64,000 bases of DNA, from the NCBI GenBank assembly GCA_902771725.1, contig CACXXT010000031.1:19607-83606 (forward strand). Direction: 5' to 3'. Positions 16,285 through 22,948 of this stretch are shown here, one piece after another; the stretch's first letter is position 1; the number at the start of each line of letters is the position of its first letter. The notes under the pieces were generated by a model, which worked only from the letters and a program-made list of their open reading frames with translations, made no database searches and was not told the DNA's origin. Made by a program: the position numbers and the translations under genes. This stretch comes from an uncultured Bacteroidales bacterium (GTDB lineage Bacteria > Bacteroidota > Bacteroidia > Bacteroidales > Bacteroidaceae).

Positions 16285-17505
16285 CTAAGAGTATTTCCTG
16301 GGCCAGCGGAAGGCGATGCTCAGCATGGCGCAGACACCCATACAGAAAGGATAATATAAATAAGGTATGATTTCCACAGGCGAGAGCGCGGCCAGCGAGG
16401 CAGCCATGAGGAGTTGTGCGCCATAAGGCAGAAGGGCCTGTGCCAGGCAGGAGAAGGTGTCGAGCAGGCTGGCGCTCTTGCGCGGGTCGATACCATATCG
16501 TTGGGCAATCTCCCGGGCGAAAGCTACCATTCCTCCGATGGTCAGTTCAGCTCCACGGCGGCCGTGGATATGGCGGCTGAGGTGTCGGATGACGAAATCG
16601 ATACCGCCTCCGTATCGGATGAGCGACATCAGACCGCCTGCAATCATGGTGACGATGATGAGTTCCGCCATACCTAAGATGCCTTCGCCCATCGAGGCGA
16701 ACCACCCGAAAACGTCGTAGTCGCCATAAGTCAGCCCGATGATGCCGCTGAGCAGGATGCCCACCACAAGGACCACCATCACATCTACGCCGACAATAGC
16801 CGTGACAAGGACTACCACGTAGGGCAGTACTTTCAGCGTGTCAACTCCCGGCACGCTCTGTGGCGCATGGATCTGGGTGCCGAGGACGATGTACGCCAGC
16901 AGTACGATGGCTGCGGCGGGCACCACGATCTGTGAGTTCACCCGGAACTTGTCGCTCATACGGCAACCTTGAGTGCGGGTGGCCATGATGGTGGTGTCGG
17001 AGATGAAGCTGAGGTTATCGCCGAAGAACGCCCCGCCCACGACGACGCCCACGACGAAGGGCACCGTGGCCTCCGTGGCCTCTGCTATTCCGGCAGCAAT
17101 CGGCGTCAGGGCCACCACGGTGCCCACGCTTGTGCCTATACTCAGAGATATGAAACACGATGCGATAAATAGTCCGGCTAACAGCAAGTTATCTGGCAGG
17201 AGTTGAAGTATAAGATTAACCGTGGCATCGATGGCTCCCATAGACTTGGCCGATGCAGCGAAGGCTCCTGCGAGGACGAAAATCCAGAGCATCAGCATGA
17301 TGTTCGAATCGCCAGCCCCCTGGCTGAACAGCGTGATGCGTTCGCGCAGCGGAAGTCCGCGGCAGGTGGCGATGGCGTAGATGGCAGTGATGAGAAAGGC
17401 CACGCTGATGGGCACCTTGTAGAAGTCACCCGCGATGATGCTTGTGACCACGTACACCGCCAGGAATACGGCGATGGGACTGAGGGCTAATAAACCTTTC
17501 TTCAT
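16285..17505 (-). CDS. nhaC: NhaC-family sodium/proton antiporter
   Basis: The product is 406 aa with about 11 membrane helices. Family signatures include SIGTSVGTVVALTPIAAGIAE, VVGVVVGGAFFGDNLSFISD, TTIMATRTQGCRMSDKF and AQRYGIDPRKSASLLDTFSC. It exchanges Na+ for H+ (or a related solute) across the inner membrane. The start follows a TACCTTCG element by only 4 bp, so the transcript is probably leaderless. The gene is divergent from kdgK. Confidence 0.88.
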   Translation of the reverse strand: MKKGLLALSPIAVFLAVYVVTSIIAGDFYKVPISVAFLITAIYAIATCRGLPLRERITLFSQGAGDSNIMLMLWIFVLAGAFAASAKSMGAIDATVNLILQLLPDNLLLAGLFIASCFISLSIGTSVGTVVALTPIAAGIAEATEATVPFVVGVVVGGAFFGDNLSFISDTTIMATRTQGCRMSDKFRVNSQIVVPAAAIVLLAYIVLGTQIHAPQSVPGVDTLKVLPYVVVLVTAIVGVDVMVVLVVGILLSGIIGLTYGDYDVFGWFASMGEGILGMAELIIVTMIAGGLMSLIRYGGGIDFVIRHLSRHIHGRRGAELTIGGMVAFAREIAQRYGIDPRKSASLLDTFSCLAQALLPYGAQLLMAASLAALSPVEIIPYLYYPFCMGVCAMLSIAFRWPRKYS

Positions 17506-17509
17506 GGCG

Positions 17510-17517
17510 CGAAGGTA
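17510..17517 (-). promoter_or_regulatory. -7 element of the NhaC-family gene
   Basis: TACCTTCG matches seven of eight positions of TAnnTTTG and ends 5 bp from the ATG at 17505, predicting a leaderless mRNA. No good -33 is visible. Confidence 0.45.
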
Positions 17518-17624
17518 CGCTTTTTCCGTGACATTTCGCCCGTTTCCGTGCTAAAAGTGATGAAAAAAGACACCTTTTGCCATAAAAAGGCCGTCGAGAG
17601 GCCGATAGTTCGGAGATTTATGCG

Positions 17625-17632
17625 TAAATTTG
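17625..17632 (+). promoter_or_regulatory. -7 element upstream of kdgK
   Basis: TAAATTTG fits TAnnTTTG. The leader that follows (17640-17697) is a string of degenerate AAATCATCAAATC words. The -33 is weak. Confidence 0.55.
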
Positions 17633-17642
17633 CAGCGGAATA

Positions 17643-17697
17643 AATCATCAAATCATAAAATCGTTAAATCATCAAATCTTCAAATCATAAAATAGTA
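17643..17697 (+). repeat. AAATC oligomer repeats in the kdgK leader
   Basis: About six copies of (T)AAATC(A/G/T)T are strung together directly before the kdgK ATG. Similar strings precede or separate other genes at 29136-29165, 32826-32890, 36400-36480, 44095-44125 and 57395-57430. Confidence 0.55.
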
Positions 17698-17700
17698 CTT

Positions 17701-18723
17701 ATGTCCAAGATTGTCACTTTAGGCGAAATCATGCTTCGCCTTTCTCCTCAGGGCAACGACCGCTTCATTCAGAGCGAGAGTTTCCGCATCATCCCCGGCG
17801 GCGGCGAAGCCAACGTCGCAATCTCCTTGGCCAACTACGGCCACGAGGCTTATTTCGTCTCGAAACTCCCCAAACACGAAATCGGTCAGATCGCGCTGAA
17901 CGCCCTGCGCCGTTATGGCGTAGATACACGCTTCGTAGCCCGTGGCGGTGATCGTGTGGGTCTGTATTACGCCGAGACGGGCGCCTCGATGCGTCCCTCC
18001 AAGGTTATTTATGATCGTGCCCACAGCAGCATCGCCGAAGCCGTTCCCGAAGACTTCGATTTTGATGCTATCATGGAAGGTGCCGACTGGTTCCACTGGA
18101 GCGGCATCACCCCCGCTATCAGCGACAAGGCTGCTGAACTGACCCGTCTGGCTTGCGAGGCAGCTAAGCGTCATGGCGTCACCGTCAGCGTGGATTTGAA
18201 TTTCCGTAAGAAGCTGTGGACGAGTGCGAAAGCAATCAGCATCATGCGCCCCCTGATGAAATATGTGGATGTCTGCATCGGCAACGAAGAGGATGCCGAG
18301 CTGTGCCTGGGCTTCAAGCCTGACGCAGATGTAGAGAGCGGCAAGACCGATGCTGCCGGTTACGAGGGTATCTTCCGTCAGATGAAGGAGGAGTTCGGCT
18401 TCAAGTATGTCGTCTCCACCCTGCGCGAGAGTTTCTCTGCCACTCACAACGGCTGGAAGGCTCTCATCTTTGACGGCAAGGAATTCTACCAGAGCAAGCG
18501 CTACGATATCGACCCCATCATCGACCGTGTAGGCGGCGGCGACTCGTTCTCCGGCGGCCTGATCCACGGCCTGCTGACCAAGGCCACCCAGGGCGAAGCC
18601 CTCGAATTCGCCGTCGCTGCCAGCGCCCTCAAGCACACCATCAACGGCGATTTCAACTTAGTATCTACTGAGGAAGTGGAAGCACTGGCAGGCGGAAACG
18701 CCAACGGACGTGTGCAAAGGTGA
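17701..18723 (+). CDS. kdgK: 2-keto-3-deoxygluconate kinase (PfkB family)
   Basis: The product is 340 aa. It opens with the PfkB start (IVTLGEIMLRLSP) and has the N-terminal GGGEANVAISLANYG signature and the C-terminal RVGGGDSFSGGLIHG signature (about 276-290) with the catalytic Asp. SVDLNFRKKLW and CIGNEEDAELCLG match KdgK. It phosphorylates 2-keto-3-deoxygluconate to KDPG in the cytoplasm. The eda gene follows after 32 bp, giving the two last steps of hexuronate/pectin catabolism to pyruvate and glyceraldehyde 3-phosphate. Confidence 0.92.
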   Translation: MSKIVTLGEIMLRLSPQGNDRFIQSESFRIIPGGGEANVAISLANYGHEAYFVSKLPKHEIGQIALNALRRYGVDTRFVARGGDRVGLYYAETGASMRPSKVIYDRAHSSIAEAVPEDFDFDAIMEGADWFHWSGITPAISDKAAELTRLACEAAKRHGVTVSVDLNFRKKLWTSAKAISIMRPLMKYVDVCIGNEEDAELCLGFKPDADVESGKTDAAGYEGIFRQMKEEFGFKYVVSTLRESFSATHNGWKALIFDGKEFYQSKRYDIDPIIDRVGGGDSFSGGLIHGLLTKATQGEALEFAVAASALKHTINGDFNLVSTEEVEALAGGNANGRVQR

Positions 18724-18755
18724 TTGTCGATTATAGATTAAATAAAAGATAAAAG

Positions 18756-19424
18756 ATGGCTCGTTTTGATAAATTAGAGGTCTTACGCAAGATCAAGGAG
18801 GCGCCGATGGTGCCTGTGTTCTATCACAAAGATGCCGAGGTGGCCAAGAAGGTCATCAAGGCTTGTTACGACGGTGGCGTTCGCGCCTTTGAGTTCACCA
18901 ACCGCGGCGACTTCGCCCAGGAAGTGTTTGCCGAGTGCGTGAAGTTCGCCGCCAAGGAGTGCCCCGAGCTGGCACTCGGTATCGGCAGTGTCGTGGACGC
19001 TCCTACGGCAGCCATGTACCTTCAGCTGGGTGCCTGCTTTGTCGTAGGTCCCCTGTTCAATCCCGAAATTGCTCCCGTCTGCAACCGTCGCCTTGTGCCC
19101 TACTGCCCCGGTTGCGGCAGCGTCAGCGAGATCGGCAAGGCCCAGGAACTGGGTTGTGACCTGACGAAGCTCTTCCCCGGCGACGTCTACGGACCTAATA
19201 TGGTTAAGGGTCTGATGGCGCCGATGCCGTGGTCCAAGATTATGGTCACAGGCGGTGTCTCGCCCGACGCCGAGAACCTGCGCGCCTGGTTCAAGGCCGG
19301 TGTCTATTGTGTAGGTATGGGTTCCAAGCTCTTCCCGAAGGACAAGGTGGCAGCCGAGGACTGGCAGTACGTCACCGACAAGTGCCGCGAGTGTCTGGAT
19401 ATCATCGCCGAGGCTCGTGCCTAA
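18756..19424 (+). CDS. eda: KDPG / KHG aldolase
   Basis: The product is 222 aa. It has [34 protein letters not shown] with the catalytic Glu, [13 protein letters not shown], and the Schiff-base Lys in [14 protein letters not shown] (about residue 138). [27 protein letters not shown] completes the barrel. It splits KDPG into pyruvate and glyceraldehyde 3-phosphate. It is the natural partner of kdgK 32 bp upstream and is surely in the same operon. Confidence 0.93.
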   Translation: MARFDKLEVLRKIKEAPMVPVFYHKDAEVAKKVIKACYDGGVRAFEFTNRGDFAQEVFAECVKFAAKECPELALGIGSVVDAPTAAMYLQLGACFVVGPLFNPEIAPVCNRRLVPYCPGCGSVSEIGKAQELGCDLTKLFPGDVYGPNMVKGLMAPMPWSKIMVTGGVSPDAENLRAWFKAGVYCVGMGSKLFPKDKVAAEDWQYVTDKCRECLDIIAEARA

Positions 19425-19490
19425 GAACGGCCGCGAAAGCACATTAGTAGTGAAATCCTCGTAATCCGTACGTCATTAATAATCAAGAGA

Positions 19491-20423
19491 ATGAAAAAGA
19501 ATTGTTCGTATCTGGCAGTGGCCGCTCTGGCCGCAGCCGCCTTGAGTTTCCAGTCGTGTGACTTCTTCAAGAAGGGTGGGGCAGGAGCCGATTCCACCTT
19601 TGTGGACTCCCTGCAGACTGCGGGGGAACTGAAGTTCTGCACCGTGATGTACGAGGACACGCTGACCGTTGAGGCCACCATCAGCCAGAAGATGCAGGTC
19701 GATTTCCCGGTGCCTGCTGCGCAGGGAGTGCTGGCCGATAGTATTCGTGCTTATCTGTCTGAGCTTGTGGCTGTTCATTACTTCCCGGCTTGGGGGGATA
19801 ATACAGCCGACGTTCACTTTGACTATACCGTAGGCGGGGAGCAGGAGTACGTCTCGGCCTACGCCGCTGCGGGTATGGAGCAGATGGTCAAGGAGGTGAA
19901 ATCGATGGCCGAGGAAGGCTTTGCCAGCGGCTACGAGAACGGGTTCACGGTTTCCGTGGCGCTGCAGACCGACCGCTATGTCACCTTCGATGAGAGCTAC
20001 TCTGTCTACACCGGCGGAGCTCACGGCAGCTTCTTCGCCTCCGGCGTCACTTTCCGCAAGAGCGACGGACGTCAGATGGGTTGGAACCTCTTCGACATGA
20101 GCAAGAAAGCTCAGATCGTGGCGCTCATCAAGGACGAGCTGCGTAAGTACTTCGCCTTCGAGGAAGGCCAGCCGCCTGTCAGCGAGGAAGAACTCATGGA
20201 TCAGCTGCAGCTCTGGGATAATCCCGACACGCCCGAGAACGAACTGGAGTTCGGCATCCCGCTTCCCGGTACCGAACCCTACGTGACGCGCGACGGCATC
20301 GCCTTCGTCTACCAGCAGTACGAGATTGCCGCCTACGCCTGTGGACTGCCCTCCGGCACCCTCTCCTTCGAGCAGGTGCGCGAGGTTCTTTCCGACGAAG
20401 GACGTGCGTTGCTGGGGCTTTGA
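19491..20423 (+). CDS. DUF3298/RsiV-like lipoprotein
   Basis: The product is 310 aa with a lipoprotein signal (ALSFQSC; Cys at about residue 23). The mature part has the DUF4163/DUF3298 layout: SQKMQVDFPV, VSVALQTDRYVTFDESYSVYTGGAHG and GVTFRKSDGRQMGWNLFDMSKKAQIVALI. RsiV, the relative with known structure, is an anti-sigma factor that binds lysozyme; lipoproteins of this domain in Bacteroidetes are uncharacterised. The start follows 66 bp after eda, and the C10 protease follows after 41 bp. Confidence 0.8.
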   Translation: MKKNCSYLAVAALAAAALSFQSCDFFKKGGAGADSTFVDSLQTAGELKFCTVMYEDTLTVEATISQKMQVDFPVPAAQGVLADSIRAYLSELVAVHYFPAWGDNTADVHFDYTVGGEQEYVSAYAAAGMEQMVKEVKSMAEEGFASGYENGFTVSVALQTDRYVTFDESYSVYTGGAHGSFFASGVTFRKSDGRQMGWNLFDMSKKAQIVALIKDELRKYFAFEEGQPPVSEEELMDQLQLWDNPDTPENELEFGIPLPGTEPYVTRDGIAFVYQQYEIAAYACGLPSGTLSFEQVREVLSDEGRALLGL

Positions 20424-20464
20424 TACTTTAGCGTATAATCATTAAACCGATTCTTTAATCCGTT

Positions 20465-22237
20465 GTGCGCAAACACCTGGTTATCATATTCCTGCTTTCG
20501 TTAACTACTGCTGCTTTTGCTCAGCGTAGCCTGACGTTTGAGGGCGAGGTTTTTGCTCATGGAGTCAGCCGTACTGGTGTGGTTCCTGAGGCGCTTCGCC
20601 AGCTGGCAGGTGCCCGTCGGTGGCAGGTGCAGGACGAGTCCGCGGTGAGCCGTGCTCCCTCCCGAGCTCGTCGCCGTGGCCAGGTGCAGCGGGGTTCCAC
20701 GATCGGGCCGCTGCTTCAGTCCATTCGCGCACAAGAGGAACCGTACAACCTGCTTTGTCCTCAGTGGACCTACGCCGATGGCAGCGTCAGCGAGGCCCGT
20801 TGCCTCAGCGGCTGTGTCGCCACTGCCATCGAGCAGGTGATGGCGTTCTACCGTTTTCCGGAAGCCTTGCAGGACACCCTTTTCGGCTGGCAGACGGAGA
20901 ACTATACCATTCCCGATATGTTGCCCGGCACCCGTTTCGACTGGGAGAACTATCTCCTCGACTATCGCGACGGGTGGACTCCCGTCCAGGGCAATGCCAT
21001 TGCCCTCGTCAGTCTGGCCGCAGGGATGGCAGTCCATATGGGTTATGGCCTGGGTTCCTCGGGCGCTAATGTTTACCGTGCCGTGGAACCGCTGCACCGT
21101 GCTTTCGGGTATGGCATGGCCGAGTATTTCGACCGCATTCTTTACACCCCCTCCCGCTGGCACGCGATGTTGCGGCACGAACTGGAGGCCGGTCGTCCCA
21201 TCGTCTACGCAGGCCACAATATGGACCTTGGAGGACATGCCTTCAATATAGATGGTGTTGACGCAGACGGGTACTACCACGTCAACTGGGGCTATAACGG
21301 TAGCTACGACGGATGGTATGACCTCGACTGGCTGAATCCCTTCGAACCCACGGACTATCCTGCCGATGGTTATGTCATCGGATTCTTCTGCAACCAGAGT
21401 GCCCTGTTCATGCATCCTTCCGAGGAGGCTGTACCTTTACTGCCGGATACACTGGCGATGGATGACCTCGGAGTGGAGCTGGAGCAGCTGACTCTGACGC
21501 GGCAACCCGACCTGCAGGGCCGCATCGCTGCCGACTTTCATTTCGTGAACCACGGCCGTGACTCCGTGACCTACACTTATGAGGTCATGACGTGGCTCCC
21601 CACGGACACGGCCATTTTCTGGCAGGCAGACTATGTCGGTCTGGCAGGTCTCACACTTGCTCCCGGCGAACGCCGTGTGCAGCGCACCTACCTGACGTTC
21701 TCCGTTGCCGGCGACCGGCTCATCGGCATCTCGCACGACGATGTGACGATACCTTTCTCCCAGCCCGTCACCATCACTCAGGGCACTCGCGGTCAGCTCG
21801 TCTGGAGCGACTTGACCTGTGAACTCTCGGACGACGGGCACTCCGTCACCTGCTCGGCAACGGTGGAGAACCGTGCTGCCGAGGGCTACGCTGCAGACCT
21901 CGTCACCTATTGTCTCTACCCCGACGGCCACGAGAACGAGGACACCCGCCACTATGAGGTACTCTCGCTCCCGGCAGGCCAGTCCCGGCAGGTCACGAAG
22001 ACCTTCCACGGCCTCAAGCCCGGCACCCACTACACCATGCTTCTCCGCTGCCCGTGGGCGGTGCAGATGCAGCAGGACTTTACGACCTTGCTACCTGTTG
22101 GTGTGGGTCCACGCAGCACGCTGCATGAGCCCACGCAGCACGCTGCATCCTTCGATGCAGCAGGCCGTATAGCCTCACGCAGCACGCTGCATCTGCTCAT
22201 CCGTCAAGGCAGGAAATTCCTCGTGCCAGCTGAATAA
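20465..22237 (+). CDS. Secreted C10 (streptopain/interpain-like) cysteine protease
   Basis: The product is 590 aa with a GTG start and a signal peptide (VIIFLLSLTTAAFAQ). A short propeptide is followed by the C10 domain: catalytic Cys117 in CLSGCVATA, His258 in LGGHAFNIDGVDADGYYHVNWGYNGSYDGWY. Residues about 325-545 are beta-sandwich modules. The C-terminus (about 550-590) resembles an exported-protein sorting end but is interrupted by a 22-bp tandem repeat that encodes RSTLHEP, TQHAAS and RSTLH in shifting frames. C10 proteases degrade host or dietary proteins outside the cell or protect against host factors. The propeptide is shorter than in streptopain. Confidence 0.85.
   Translation: MRKHLVIIFLLSLTTAAFAQRSLTFEGEVFAHGVSRTGVVPEALRQLAGARRWQVQDESAVSRAPSRARRRGQVQRGSTIGPLLQSIRAQEEPYNLLCPQWTYADGSVSEARCLSGCVATAIEQVMAFYRFPEALQDTLFGWQTENYTIPDMLPGTRFDWENYLLDYRDGWTPVQGNAIALVSLAAGMAVHMGYGLGSSGANVYRAVEPLHRAFGYGMAEYFDRILYTPSRWHAMLRHELEAGRPIVYAGHNMDLGGHAFNIDGVDADGYYHVNWGYNGSYDGWYDLDWLNPFEPTDYPADGYVIGFFCNQSALFMHPSEEAVPLLPDTLAMDDLGVELEQLTLTRQPDLQGRIAADFHFVNHGRDSVTYTYEVMTWLPTDTAIFWQADYVGLAGLTLAPGERRVQRTYLTFSVAGDRLIGISHDDVTIPFSQPVTITQGTRGQLVWSDLTCELSDDGHSVTCSATVENRAAEGYAADLVTYCLYPDGHENEDTRHYEVLSLPAGQSRQVTKTFHGLKPGTHYTMLLRCPWAVQMQQDFTTLLPVGVGPRSTLHEPTQHAASFDAAGRIASRSTLHLLIRQGRKFLVPAE
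22110..22200. repeat. Family-C 22-bp tandem repeat inside the protease gene
   Basis: The 17-bp word CACGCAGCACGCTGCAT occurs exactly at 22110, 22132 and 22176, spaced 22 and 44 bp, with a degenerate unit between. The same 22-bp unit is found at 53611-53694. Because 22 is not a multiple of 3, successive units are read in different frames. Confidence 0.8.
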
Positions 22238-22290
22238 TGTCCAAGTAGCTCGTGCCGAATAATGTCCAAATGCCTAAGTTGAATAATGTC

Positions 22291-22827
22291 ATGGATCCTA
22301 TAGCGCTGATAGACAAGTACTACGCGGACAACGCTCCCCTGCGCCATATCCTCGTCACCCATAGCACCTCGGTGGCGGAGATGGCTGTGGACATCGTTCG
22401 GCGCCATCCGGAGCTGGGCGCGGACGAGGCCTTTGTCCACGAGGCAGCCCTGCTGCATGATATCGGCATCTTCCTCACCGACGCCCCAGGAATCCAGTGT
22501 TTCGGCAAGGAACCTTACATCTGCCACGGCCTGCTCGGTGGCCGGCTCCTTCGTTATGAGGGGCTTCCGAGCCACGCCCGTGTGGCCGAGCGCCATACCG
22601 GAACGGGCCTCACAGTGGAGACCATCCGTCGCCAGCAGCTCCCTCTGCCGGAGCAGGATTTCTCGCCCGAGACCATCGAGGAGCAAATCATCTGCTACGC
22701 CGACAAATTCTTCTCCAAAACCAACCTCGAACGCACCAAGACACCTGAGCAAGTATTGCTCAGCCTGCAGAAGTTCGGTGCCGAAGGCATCGCCAGAATG
22801 CAGCTTTGGATGCAGCGATTTGCCTAA
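22291..22827 (+). CDS. HD-domain phosphohydrolase
   Basis: The product is 178 aa from MDPIALIDKYY. It has the HD pattern: His in VTHSTSVAEMA, HEAALLHDIGIF with the adjacent His-Asp, then HGLLGGRLLRYEG, HARVAERHTGTGLT and ICYADKFFSKT. Small HD proteins hydrolyse nucleotides or phosphoesters; no substrate can be assigned. A GTG 39 bp upstream (22252) is possible, but that region is a run of GAATAATGTCCAA copies, so the ATG is preferred. The LptD promoter starts 47 bp after the stop. Confidence 0.82.
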   Translation: MDPIALIDKYYADNAPLRHILVTHSTSVAEMAVDIVRRHPELGADEAFVHEAALLHDIGIFLTDAPGIQCFGKEPYICHGLLGGRLLRYEGLPSHARVAERHTGTGLTVETIRRQQLPLPEQDFSPETIEEQIICYADKFFSKTNLERTKTPEQVLLSLQKFGAEGIARMQLWMQRFA

Positions 22828-22873
22828 ATAATCCATAAAACGGCGCAAGAAGCCTAAATAAAGCTGAATTTTC

Positions 22874-22904
22874 TTGCATTCTTGCGCGATTTGCCGTATT
22901 TTTG
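22874..22904 (+). promoter_or_regulatory. Promoter of the lptD-like gene
   Basis: TTG (22874-22876) and TATTTTTG (22897-22904) are separated by exactly 20 bp. The promoter lies inside the open frame upstream of the GTG at 22949, which argues for the later start. Confidence 0.8.
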
Positions 22905-22948
22905 CACACGTTTTCGGAGCAGGCGCGTCTTGCTCTGGCTACTGGATT

